This document shows, piece by piece, positions 44,700-55,495 of a stretch of 64,000 nt of DNA; positions within the stretch are counted from its first letter, which is position 1; every line of letters starts with the position of its first letter. A program made the translations under genes and the position numbers. This stretch comes from Dichetophora obliterata. Its lineage: Eukaryota > Arthropoda > Insecta > Diptera > Sciomyzidae. The notes under the pieces are model-generated. The model saw only the letters and a program-made list of their open reading frames with translations, had not been told where the DNA came from and did no database searches. The DNA lies in assembly GCA_963920525.1 (NCBI GenBank), contig OY986435.1, forward strand, positions 299,768,208-299,832,207, in the 5' to 3' direction.

Positions 44700-45045
44700 A
44701 ACTGAAGTTGTATATATTATATACCCAGTGGGCAATTGCAGGAGTCCGAAGGCCTTCTAGCAGGCCTACGTTAGGTTTTAAAGGCCTTCCACACTCCTTG
44801 CAAACACCGTTTTATTGCTTGTATGAAATGGGAAAATTTGTCAGGCCTACCACTCTTCTTGCGCAAAAGAGACCTCATAAAAGCGCTCTTTCGAGAAGTC
44901 ACGTAAGAAGGAATAGCAATAAAAATATCAACTTGAAATGAAGAACTACTAACAATTTCAGATTTGAACCATAGTCCTCTCATGTGGCAATCTGACACCT
45001 TACCCACTCGTCTATCGTTGCTGTTAAGAATCAATAGCTTATTTT
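44700..45045 (-). mobile_element. tRNA-derived SINE (second family)
   Basis: On the minus strand, a tRNA-like head carries an A-box-like TAGACGAGTGGGTAAGG (about 45014-44998) and a B-box-like GGTTCAAATC (about 44970-44961), spaced as in a tRNA. It continues into an unrelated body down to about 44700, where phrases such as AGGCCTGCTAGAAGGCCTTC occur. The cloverleaf is not closed, so it is a SINE and not a tRNA gene. The body differs from the 4.8-kb SINE. The 5' limit is uncertain. Confidence 0.6.
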
Positions 45046-46485
45046 GCATCAATGAAAGTAAAATTTCAGGAGCCCGGGTTGGAGACCTAACTTGAAAAAA
45101 TTTTTTTTTGTTGTCTACATTTTTTTGCAAACTGTTCTGTGGATTTAAAATTATTTTTGGAAATTTTTTTAAAATTTTTTCATATAAAATAATGTGAAAA
45201 GAATCAGAGCCTTCAAAAGGTAGGCCTTACAGAAGTACTCATCAATGCAGGGATCATCAAAGGTGTATTGACGCCAGTAATAGCAGTGCTAGCATGCCTT
45301 TTTTTGCGAAGCACTCGCTAAAATGCCCAGTGTGTATTTAGGGTAGATCGTATATCATCAGTTTCAGTTGCCAGATACACTTTGTATCGTAGTTTTCCGT
45401 TTTAATTTATTCACAGATATTTATTTATTATGTGTAAGAAAAAAAAATTATACCCTTTTTTTTTTTGATTCTTGATTTTCGATAAAAAAACTTTAAATCG
45501 ATTTTCTGGAAAACATCTTTTTTTAAGTCGGTGAACAGGATGCCGCAAAATCTACTTGACCGATCGTTTTGAAATTTCTTACACTATTTCTACACATAAA
45601 TGAACAGGTAATGCCGAAGTGTTTTTTTTTTCTTTTTTTCCTATTTTAAAATAAAAAAATAACCTCAAGTTTTCAGCGAAAATCGCGTTTTTGACTTCAA
45701 AACTCTAAAAAAAAACATTTTATAAAAACTCTTCGGTAATACCTCGGGAAACATATTACCTTTTAAACTAATTTTGATTTTTTTTCAGATGATCTGGTAA
45801 TCTCTAATCGTGTTCACCGCAAAACAATTTTTTTTCGAGGCGCCTCCGGGGAATCGATGCCAGGGATTTATTTATCGATAATTTCTAATTTTTTTCCCAA
45901 ATATACATAAGAAGTCAAGCTATAACATGTACATGAAATAAATACACCAACATTATTCATGTCTCCATAAATAAAATCATGAAAACATTCCTTTTTTCAG
46001 CTTTAAGACAGTACCACTCCCTTAAGGCAATTCATAAAATCAAATGCCCATGTTTATTATTTATGCTTATGTTTGATTTAGATTTTGACTCAGTAAAAAA
46101 ATAAAATTGAAGAACACCTAAAATGGAGCATATACCAACTCCACCAAAAAACAAGTTAAAAAAGTTTTCGTGCAACATTAAGTAAACCATATTTTCTAAA
46201 AATATTTCTGGTTACTAAACACACAAACAAAACTTTTTTATTTATTTTAATAGCTTCAGGAAAAGAACTTTGTTTCAGAACAAAAAAATAAAGTCATATT
46301 TTTTTTAATTTTTTATTTATTTATATTATACTAGCAACCCTCCACGGCTTTGCTCACGATACGCAAAAAATTGTTCTTTTATATTTGTTGTAGCAATGAG
46401 TAACGCAAATAGCAGCAATAAATGCTTTTAAAAATTGCAAATATTTCTTGCTATTATAGAAAGACAATGTTGCGTCACGTTACGC
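45046..46485. other. Sox100B intron with diverged foldback relative
   Basis: About 45470-45870 contains CGGTAATACCTCGGG and TTTTTTTTCAGATGAT, resembling one arm of the foldback at 16.7-17.4 kb. At about 46330-46360, ACTAGCAACCCTCCACGGCT resembles the start of a common dispersed insect repeat. No exon was found. Confidence 0.4.
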
Positions 46486-46610
46486 TAACATTATAAGATC
46501 ATTAGAGTCGGCCTAAAACTTGAAGGTCCGGTTTTTTAATCATTTTACACACATTTAATAACACACACAATACAATTGATCTTAAGACGTTCGGTCAAAG
46601 TCCTGCAAGA
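46486..46610 (+). mobile_element. 3' fragment of the 4.8-kb SINE family
   Basis: The block ATTAGAGTCGGCCTAAAACT to CGGTCAAAGTCCTGCAAG aligns with about 4950-5065 of the first SINE, including ACATTTAATAACACACACAA. The tRNA-like head is missing. Confidence 0.75.
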
Positions 46611-48559
46611 TAAATTTTAATTATTTTGTTTATAGCTTGATTAACTTTACTATGATTTTAAAAGTTACTTAACTTCCTTCTTTTAGTCATCCAGCTTTAT
46701 GCATAAATACCCACTTTTGCGTTATGCAATAAAAGTAATAGGTTCAACATTAAAATAAGGTAAAAGTATTTTAAAATTTATATATGAAATTTTTATAAAA
46801 ATTGAAATTTCGTACTGACTATACACAAGGAGAATACAATGAGATTGCCTAAATAGGTTATTTTTTTACAGCATTTTGGTATTTGGAACCCCTTTTGGAA
46901 CCAATCCCCCCGAAATGAAAGAATTTTAACGAGCTTCGAGAGAAACAGTCAGCACGACATGGGAAAAAAATAAAAAGACTCAATTTAAAACATTTATTGC
47001 GAAAAGACTTAATATTTAAACTTATGTTTTTAAGTTTAAGTTTAAGTTTATAACTTAAAGTTTATTTATTTAATTATTTATTAGAACTTACATAAAAAAA
47101 TATAAAATAATTATATTATATATAATAATTGTATTATTATGTAAGTTCTTATAAATAAGTAAATAAATAAATTTAAAATGTTTTTAACCGTAGTCCTACA
47201 TTGAGAAAATTTTTTAAATTCCACGTTAAGGTGTAGATGAGGAATTTAAGTTTTAAAATATTTTGAAAAAATTTATGATTAAGATACTACGAGGAACATG
47301 ATTTTGGTCTACACTTAGCATAAAATAAAAATCATGAAAGCTTGCTTTTATCCCAAAACAAAACGGTTTTAGAAATATATAAAAACTAAGAAATATGTAG
47401 TTTCCTACACCAACGTAGGTCTACTGTCAAGTGCACTGAAAGAATATGTGTTTAAATTTAATGGAACTGTGTTCATATGAAATGAATTTGTTTTTTAACT
47501 AGAGCTACTCAAATGTTTGTACAGTTCAATTAAAAACAAAAGTTATTTTTAAAAACAATGTTTATAAATATACTTTCACAGCAAACATTTACAGTTTAAA
47601 AATAGTTGTTTAAAAAAATTATGAAAAAAAAACTTTAGTATTGAAAACAAATATTTTAAAACATTATTTTAAAATATCGTTCTAAAATTAAAAACAATAA
47701 AATTAAACCGCCATTTTTTCGATTCCATTTTTTTAATTTTTTCGAGTTTTCGAAGTCATATTCGTAATTAGTGACCCCCGGAATCCCTCGAATACTATAT
47801 TTTCACTTTATTCGATGAAGTTTGGGCTTATTGCGGCTTAAAATATTTAAATATTTTGAACATTAAAGCAAAAATGTTAATTATTTGTAAAACCAATTTA
47901 AAAAATATTTTCACACAATCAAATGTAAAATCGGGGTTTTTCTCAGCTTGTTCTCAATTCTCTGTCAATTATTGTCAAAGATTTTACTGAACATAATTTT
48001 TCAATTCAAACTCAGCGACATATATTTTGTTATTGTAAAGAAATAATAAGAGAAAATTATAAAAAAAAAGTTTTTAGTTGAAAATTTAATACGCTTATTT
48101 TAAATTTTGTTTTGTAGAAATGTAAAAGCGTTAAATTTCTATTTTAAAATTATTTGTTTAATTTTAAGGTATGTTTTCATTCTCAGTGTAAAAAATAAAA
48201 AAAAAAAATATTCCTGAATTAATTCTTTTGTTTGTTTTTAACTGCATCTTCTTCTCGATAGGTGACATAAAAAAGCAATTCTTTTCAGCCGGCGTAAAGA
48301 TATTTTGGTCCCGAATTATTGAAAAAAAAATCATCAATGATCCTCGTAGCAGGGGAAAATTGTAAACAAACCTAATAATACTAGTAAGGGTTGTCATAAT
48401 CTCATTAATATGCACTTTGATTTTTTTTTTCCGATAAATTTTGACCAAAATATCTTGACACCGGCTGCAGAGGACTACTTGTTTTGAAAAAAAATTTTAT
48501 TTTATTTACGTAAAAAATTTTTTAAGTTTCTTTGTATTGTAGTCTGTTTACAATAAATA
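46611..48559. other. Sox100B intron, AT-rich
   Basis: No exon recognised. A small hairpin is annotated separately at 47058-47180. Confidence 0.4.
47058..47180. repeat. Short AT-rich hairpin
   Basis: TTTATTTATTTAATTATTTA followed by TTAGAACTTACATAA at 47062-47095 is mirrored by TTATGTAAGTTCTTATAAAT and AAGTAAATAAATAAA at 47137-47172. Confidence 0.7.
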
Positions 48560-49037
48560 TCAACGCTAATTGAATTCGTTGAAAAAGTTTTTACTCCACA
48601 ACTTCTGAACCCTTAAAGAACACACTTTCATTTCATATCTTTGGAGTGGTAATGGAACGTAAAAAAATGAAAATAATGGAAATGAAAAAAAATTATAGCG
48701 CCTGTTGCTGACATGGTATTAAACTTTGAAATTAATAATGTGTCGTGTAACTGCAATTTTTTAAAAAGTTTAATATTTTTCCCTCAAAATAAAACTTCCA
48801 ATGTTAGCCTATTTACAAAAATCGCATTAAAATTGACTAAGCTACGTTGTCTCAAAATAGACCCTATTTTGGCATTCACATGGCTATGGGTCATGGCTAA
48901 TGATTGCGATAGCAATCTCAAAACCTCAAATTCCGGATTTGATTTTCTAAATAATAAACTAATCTAAGCACAAAATTCTAGCCCAATTGGAGATGTCAGT
49001 GCAACTAATATAACTCTTCAATGTGATATCGGCGACA
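48560..49037 (+). mobile_element. Diverged single arm of the 438-2936 element family
   Basis: The text follows the right arm of the first element over about 470 bp: AACTTCTGAACCCTTAAAGA, AATTATAGCGCCTGTTGCTG, TTAAACTTTGAAATTAATAA, AAAATAGACCCTATTTTGGC and GATATCGGCGACATA at the end. No inverse partner arm lies nearby, so this is a solo or truncated copy. Confidence 0.75.
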
Positions 49038-49239
49038 TACTGAACAAATTAATTCGTTTCTTCTTTGACGAAATATATTTAATGCAAATTTTTTTATAAC
49101 ATATTGTTACAATTTGGTTAAAAAATTGCTTGAAACATTTTTTTAAATTTTGTATGAAAAATCATGTATTGATATTAAAGGCAGTGTGTTGAATTTAAAA
49201 ACATTATGATTTTTCCACAGTATAAATTGAGATTTGATC

Positions 49240-49550
49240 AATATTTTGTACCCCATATTTGTAGGCACTGCTTGAAACAGACAAATCGACCTGTAACATT
49301 TATATATCCATACGTCATATATCCATCAACAAGTCGATTCCTGAAGATTGGTGCAACGTTGCCGGTTTCAGTCGCTTCAAGCAAACCCTCGTTTTCGTCG
49401 CTTCGAAGACCCAAAACGTGCATGAGAATGCATTTGCCCAAAAAAAAGTATATACTTTTATTATATATTATATAAAAAAAAAATTGGAATAAGTCTAAAC
49501 AAAAAAAAAAAATTAAAACCCCCGAAATTTTTTTCTGGGTACGCGCCTGG
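49240..49550 (-). mobile_element. hAT-like element end
   Basis: On the minus strand, CAGGCGCGTACCCAGAAAAA (from 49550) followed by TTTCGGGGGT resembles the 5' end of ZMYM1-like hAT elements, as I remember them. No transposase follows; the downstream ORF has no known domain. Confidence 0.45.
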
Positions 49551-49826
49551 TATATGTATATACTAAAGAGCTGCACAAAACGTTCTATTTGTGCCAATTC
49601 CCTACTGCATAGTACTTCAGTGCACTGCATTTCAGTGTAGCGTGAATGGTGAAGCTTAGCAACGAAACAAACACTTCATAGTTTAAAATGATTTTCGCTA
49701 CAGTAACAGTAGCACTTATGTTATGTTGTGAAACAGAATACCAAAACATAATGCGACAACACAGCAAAGTAACGAGAAATCATAGCATGCACAGAGACTG
49801 CTTACTTCAGTGTCGATTCAATCTTA

Positions 49827-50049
49827 GGCCCCTATTATGTAAAATAACTCAACTTAAGTTGACTAGATTCAACTAAATTTTTTTCATATAACGTATTACA
49901 TTTATTTTAGTTGAACCATGTAGTTTGCCTTAATCTTTTAAGAATTTTCAAACAACATAGTTCAACTGGAATGTATGTAATATATTATGAGAAAAAAAAT
50001 TAGTTGAATCTAGTCAACTTAAGTTGAGTTGTAATACATAATAGGGGCC
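49827..50049. mobile_element. PIF/Harbinger-type MITE, 223 bp, TTA duplication
   Basis: Ends are GGCCCCTATTATGTA and its complement. The flanks are TTA at 49824-49826 and TTA at 50050-50052, the 3-bp TWA duplication typical of PIF/Harbinger. The arms extend inward through CAACTTAAGTTGACTAGATT for about 70 bp. No protein. Confidence 0.85.
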
Positions 50050-50069
50050 TTATTCAGCCTTTGTTGATG

Positions 50070-50560
50070 CGCTGGTCGCTTAATTCGAATAAGCGACCCA
50101 TTTTTACCTATAGTAGTGTTTGTCCCAGCTTCAAAATCGCATAAATAAAACATTTAAGGTGGTAGCCCTATTGTCAAATAAATTTTGGAATTTGTAAATT
50201 CTGACAATGAATTTGGCATCAGCGACCTATACAGGTGGCAGCCCTATATTTTAATAAAATTTGGACTCTGGAAAGATGGCGGATAGAGTTGCCACCTCGA
50301 TTTCTTTGTATTTTTGCGAATTCTTTTAATTTTGAAATTCTGACAACGGATTAGATTTCGAATATAATGTAACAGTTTTAAAATTTAAGAAGGAAGTTAG
50401 AGTTACCACCTAAATTTTCCCACAGTATTGCCAACTAATAATATGCATTTTTAAGATTTTTAAATTTCATTTATCAGTGTAAGGGGGTCGCAGATTTCGA
50501 ATCTGAAGTCATAATTTTAAATTTTAAGATGATGGATAGGGCTGCCACCTTAGTATTTTT
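50070..50560. repeat. Diverged cluster of the 242-bp repeat family
   Basis: Words shared with the 12-kb array occur here in both orientations: AAGCGACCCATTTTTACC, GGCAGCCCTAT, TTGCCACC and TATCAGTGTAAGGGGGTCGC. The copies are too diverged to give a clean period. Confidence 0.65.
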
Positions 50561-50570
50561 GAACTGAAAA

Positions 50571-50680
50571 CTTCTTTAGGCGCGTTGAACGATTTTGGTA
50601 GAAGGTAAATCTTTGGTTTGCGTCATCGTATTTTTCCGAGGAACTCTCGTCATCAATATAGACAGCAAAGATAACAAGAT
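50571..50680 (+). repeat. Direct repeat, copy 1
   Basis: About 105 bp starting CTTCTTTAGGCGCGTTGAAC and including GAATCTTTGGTTTGCGTCAT-like text and CTCTCGTCATCAATATAGAC. A close copy lies at 52008-52126, so the two copies flank the Foldback-like element at 51507-51982. Confidence 0.8.
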
Positions 50681-51506
50681 AGGAAAATTAGAAAACTTAA
50701 CCTCAAAAAATGGTTGCATGTATTTGTGCATAAAAATGCCAACAATTATCGACTCTTGTTCTTAATAGGAAGCAAGCTCACAATAAAATCACTTGGCAAT
50801 TCCTGAAATTAATGCATATAATCTGTTTGTAAGTATATAAATACTTAAGTTAGGTTGCAATAAGATGTTTGCAACCAAAACTTATTATTAATTTGGTTTA
50901 AATTGGTATATATATGCCTTTAAAGTTTGGCAATTTCTTCAGTTGTTGTATTTGTCAACATTTTTGAAAAATTTGCTTTTACTCAAACAGCCGCTATTCA
51001 TGGTGAGATTTAAAAATGGAACTATCTTCTTCTCTTTCTCGTCTTTTTTTTTTTGCTGAAACTTCGTTTGCAAACAAGAAAAATAATGTATGGGTTGAGT
51101 ATTTTAACATTTTAATCTTTAAGTTGTGATAAAGGAATATGTTGAACATTCAAATGATTACATGCATGCTCTTATTTTATTATATAGCATCGAACAAAGT
51201 TTGACAATTTTCACACTTGTTGTATTTGTCAGTGGCTTTTTAATTTCGCCACTGCGTCATTTTATTTTCAGAGTTGCCAACTATCATTGTTTTATTAATA
51301 AATTTTTTCACCGTGGTAGGATAGAAAATCTCAGGTTGAATAAAATTTTTGTGTGTTGAAATAAACTTGTCTTTTTTGCTGTGTCAAATGGACGATGAAA
51401 TTTTGACAATTGCAAATTTTGACATTTCACATTTCGGTCGTGTTTTAGCGCAAATATTTTATTTAATTTGCATTTTATCAATTTGCGACATATTTAATTC
51501 GTATGC
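50681..51506. other. Sox100B intron, nothing recognised
   Basis: AT-rich, no exon or repeat boundary seen between the direct repeat and the Foldback-like palindrome. Confidence 0.35.
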
Positions 51507-51982
51507 TTGAGCTTGTGTGTGCTTGTGTGTGGGCCAACGATCTTCAACATCAGCAAGTGCAACAAAGTTAAATTGGCTTTCTTTGCTGGCGAACGTCCTC
51601 CAAGTGCCACCACCAGCGAGGGCAGTGCAAAATTTGTTGCTAGCCAACATCCCCTAAGTGCCATCACCAGCAGCACAAGCAAGTGCAGCGCAAATTTCTT
51701 GATTCTTTTGCTTGCCAACGTTCTCCGAGTGTCATTTGCTTGTGCTGCTGGTAATGGCACTTGATGGCACATGTTGGCTAGCAAGAAATTTGCGCTGCAC
51801 TTGCTTGTGCTGCTGCTGGTGGCACTTGGAGGATGTTGGCTAGCAACAAATTTTGCACTGCACTTGCTTGTGCGGCTGGTGGTGGCACTTGGAGGGCGTT
51901 CACCAGCAAAGAAAGCCAATTTAACTTTGCTGCACTTGCTGATGCACCGGGATATCGTTGGCCCACGCACACACAAACTCAA
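51507..51982. mobile_element. Foldback-like palindrome built from sub-repeats
   Basis: The outer ends CTTGAGCTTGTGTGTG and CACACACAAACTCAAG are inverse copies and pairing continues to the centre near 51740. Each arm is itself made of about three sub-repeats with GCTAGCCAACAT, AAGTGCCACCACCAGC and AAGCAAGTGCAGCGCAAATT. The segment is GC-rich compared with its surroundings. Drosophila Foldback (FB) elements also have long inverted repeats made of sub-repeats; this is a structural parallel only. Because the sub-repeats keep frame, several ORFs on both strands (up to 162 aa) encode similar Ser/Lys/Cys-rich peptides; I do not call them genes. Confidence 0.75.
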
Positions 51983-52007
51983 GTAATTTAGTTATTTTTT
52001 TTAAGTG

Positions 52008-52126
52008 AAAAATTCTTTAGGCTCGTTGAACGATTTTGGTAAAGGGTGAATCTTTGGTTTGCGTCATCGTCATTGTCATCGTCATTTTGCGAGTAACTCT
52101 CGTCATCAATATAGACAGCGAGTAGG
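52008..52126 (+). repeat. Direct repeat, copy 2
   Basis: Matches 50571-50680, with an extra GTCATTGTCATC expansion in the middle. Confidence 0.8.
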
Positions 52127-52384
52127 TTTTTAAATGACGCTCTTGGATATTGACTACAAGGCGCTTAGCAAATGTAGCAAGCAACCACCAATAAGTTAAT
52201 CTGCTGACGCATCGTTCTTTTTCCTCCCTTTGCTCCACTGCGAAACATTGAATGACATAGTTTTTTCAATGTATATGTAGAGCTGGTGTAGGTTAAAATA
52301 AAATAAATTTAAAATTTTTAATATTTGGATTTTGTTTGACTGGCCGTGAAGTCCCTTTTGATGCCACCACTCATAGTACAACTA

Positions 52385-52573
52385 GACAAGGTAGTGTTAG
52401 GGCTGAATGCGTTCTCTTTCTTAGTGACCACAACTGTCAAACTCAGCCATTTTGGTATTTTGGCCAATTTTTGCTTTCATATTGCATTCTCATTGGTTGC
52501 AGATTTTGTGTGAAATGTCAACTTCGTTTTGACAGTTTCGGTCACCGGCTCTCCGCCCTAACACTACCTTGTC
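52385..52573. mobile_element. Tc1/mariner-type MITE, 189 bp
   Basis: Ends GACAAGGTAGTGTTAGGGC are perfect over 19 bp and inverted; both are flanked by TA (52383-52384 and 52574-52575). Inner parts (GTGACCACAACTGTCAAAC against GTTTTGACAGTTTCGGTCAC) also pair. No coding. Confidence 0.85.
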
Positions 52574-52728
52574 TAATTTTTCCATTTCAATACTTAAGAT
52601 TTTGCTACCAGGCAAACAGAAAACACAGCAAGCTAAATATGGTTTATTTTCTGACGCCGATTCGTTCATCCCATCTAACGTTGCGCAACCGCTATGAACC
52701 TTTCCATTCTCACTGCGTTGTTGTTGTA

Positions 52729-53735
52729 TATTTGCCATGTAATTGTTGTTGTACAGTTAGCTGGAATTTTTTAGATTTTTTTGTAGCTGCAGTCGACATA
52801 TGACAACTGATTTATTTTAGATAAAAGTTTAAATAATTTTTTGAATTTTTGTATAAATGGCTGAAATTATTTCTTTTAACTTAATGTACTACCATATCAA
52901 AAATATATACATATAATTCATATAATTCTTTTAAATTATTTCATTATTGAATTAATTTAAAAATTTAAAACATATTTATATCTTTTTATATAATAACACA
53001 ATATACATACACGCTATATACAGTTTATGTTGTGTATTAAAATAAGAATATATAAGAAATAGATATAGTATATAAATTATATATAATTTAATATATATAA
53101 TTTAGCTACAGTCAGCATACGACATCGAACTAATTCAGAAAACAGTTTACACATATTTACATATATATAGTTCATATATATGAACAATTTAGCTTATTGA
53201 GGAAATTTAAAGAATATTTATGTATATTTATATAATAACAATTACGTATTAATCCTGCAAAACAATTAATATTTTCAGTAGTAATTGAATAACTAAAGTC
53301 TGCTTATCCTAAGCATTCTATTTTTTATACTGTTTAGCTTCAATTTCTTATATGAATTATATATAATTTATATGCTATAGATATTTCTTAATTTTAGAAT
53401 ATTCTTTTTTTAATACACAACGCAATACAGACATGTATATTGTGTAAGTCTTATGATATAAATAGATAAAATAAGCTTTAATTTTTTATATTAATCCAAT
53501 AATGAAAAAATTTATATAAATTATTTTAATGATATGTGTTTTTGATATGATAACACTTTTGCTTAAAAGAAATAGTTTTAGTAATAAATATAAAAAATTT
53601 AATAAATTGCTATAAGCTCTTAACAAAAATAATTCTAATTTCATATGCCGACTGTATCTACACAATAAGAATTCAAAACGTCTACAAAAAATTTCCAGCT
53701 AACTGCGCCAACAACAATGACCAAGGAAATCTACA
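52729..53735. mobile_element. AT-rich diverged inverted-repeat element, about 1 kb
   Basis: The left end (GCCATGTAATTGTTGTTGTA, CAGTTAGCTGGAATTTTTTA, CAGTCGACATATGA) is mirrored at the right end (TCATATGCCGACTGTATCTA, AAATTTCCAGCTAACTG, CAACAACAATGACC). The inner parts are very AT-rich and pair weakly. A third copy of the TACAGTCAGCATACGAC motif lies at about 53106. Confidence 0.6.
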
Positions 53736-53984
53736 AGCAAGGACGCACAGAGAAGAACAAGATCATAACGTAACTTTTAGAACTTTTAGAACTTTTTGAT
53801 ATTCATCCTACATGTAGGACGGGCTGCATGTGGGATAGTCCGAAACCCCCTATTAGTATGAAAATTCTTATATAGCAGTAAGGCGGTCCGTGGCAGGACA
53901 ACGTCTTCCAGGGAATACTAATATTTTTTATATAGGTTTTCGCTTCGGTCGGCAGTCCCCTCACTGCTATACTTTTTTCTATTT
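53736..53984. other. Short spacer, unclassified
   Basis: Slightly GC-richer text (AGGCGGTCCGTGGCAGGACA) that may be a transposon fragment. No family recognised. Confidence 0.3.
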
Positions 53985-55150
53985 TTATGAATTCGGGGCT
54001 GTCGCGAACTATATGGTTAAAATGGGTCGCTGAATCCAAATCCGTAGTAAGAGTTTAAAAATTATAAAATTTTGAAATAATAGGGCTACCACCTAATAAT
54101 ATGTATTTTTAAGAGTTATTTTTAAGAGTAATTCAGTGCACTGCATTTCAGGGTAACATCATTTATCAGGCCGCTGATTTCGAATCTGAAGTCATAATTT
54201 TAAAATTCAAGATGTATGATAGGGTTGCCATCTCAATTTTTTTATTTCATTAATTAGGGGCTGGCGCGAACTAAAGGGTAAAAATGGGCCGCTTAATCCA
54301 AATCCGTTGTCAGAATTTTTAAAATTTTTAAAAGTTTTAAAAATCATTTATCAGTGCTTGGGAGTCACTGATTTCGAACCTGAAGTCAGAATTTTAAAAT
54401 TCCATCTTGTTAATAGGGCTGCCACCAAAATTTTTTTATATATTTTCGAATTCTTGTAATTTTGAAATTCTGAACATGGACTGAGAGTCAGCGACCCATT
54501 TTTATCTAGTGCTCGCGCCAGCACTATTTTATTTATAAAAATAAAAATATAAGGTGACAACCCTATCAACCGTCTTAAATTTTAAAATTCTGTTATCAGA
54601 TGCGAAATCAGCGATCCCTAAACACAGTTAAATAATGTTTAAAACTTTTAAAAATACATATTATTAGCTGGCAACATATTTTAAAAATTAACATAATTAT
54701 GAAATTCTGACAACGGATTCGGATTCAGCGACCCATTTTTACTTAGAGTTTGCGCCAGTATCGAGTTCATAAATATACAGAAAATTGAGGTGGCAACCCT
54801 ATTAATTTTTAAAATTAACATAATTATGAAATTCTGACAACGGATTCGGATTCAGCGACCCATTTTTACTTAGGGTTCGCGCCAGTATCGAGTTCGTAAA
54901 AATTCAAAAAATTGAGGTGGCAACCCTATTAACCATTTTGAATTTTAAAATTCTGACTTCAGATTCAAAATCAGCAGTGTTAAATTACGTTTAAATCTTT
55001 GAAAAATCCATGGCAAATTTCTTAATAAAACCATATTATAAATAACTTACATAATTTGAAATTCTGACAACGGATTCGGATTTAGCGACCCATTTTTGTC
55101 TAGTGTTTGCCCCACCATCGAAATAATTTTCAAATAATTTTTGGAGTTTG
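53985..55150. repeat. Inverted cluster of the 242-bp repeat family
   Basis: About 53990-54450 carries the family in the same orientation as the 12-kb array (AATTCGGGGCTG, AATGGGTCGCTGAATCC). About 54450-55130 carries it in the opposite orientation (TCTGACAACGGATTCGGATT, CAGCGACCCATTTTTAC, GAGGTGGCAACCCTAT). Two neighbouring minus-orientation units at about 54695 and 54829 are nearly identical with a 134-bp spacing, shorter than the 242-bp unit at 12 kb. Confidence 0.8.
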
Positions 55151-55253
55151 TAAATTCTGATAAAAACAAATTAAAAAAAAGAAATCATATATTTATTATA
55201 CCAGTAAGTAGTTCAGTGTCAATGAAGTATGTTCTACATCAGTTTGGTTCTAT

Positions 55254-55486
55254 TGGGTCATGTGAATAAAAAATCAGCAATTGCTTTTACTGAATTTTTC
55301 TAGTAAAAAGTATGGATTTAGTGAATAAAAAAAGCTATATAGATATAGCTTAAAAAGCTTAAAGCTATATAGATATAGATATAAAAAAAGCTTTATAGAT
55401 ATAGCTTTTTTTATTCACTAAATCCATACTTTTTACTAGAAAAATTCAGTAAAAGCATTTGCTGATTTTTTATTCACATGACCCAT
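55254..55486. mobile_element. Hairpin element, 233 bp, about 9-bp target duplication
   Basis: Ends TGGGTCATGTGAATAAAAAA and its complement; arms of about 95 bp are almost perfect and meet in a centre of AGCTATATAGATATAGCTT repeats. The flanks TGGTTCTAT and TTGTTCTAT match at 8 of 9 positions, a length seen in Mutator-like and some Merlin elements. No coding. Confidence 0.75.
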
Positions 55487-55495
55487 TGTTCTATT

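Noticed and set aside
52336..52803. 155-aa plus-strand ORF
   Set aside because: It runs through a 189-bp MITE and unrelated flanks, with no domain and no exon signals.
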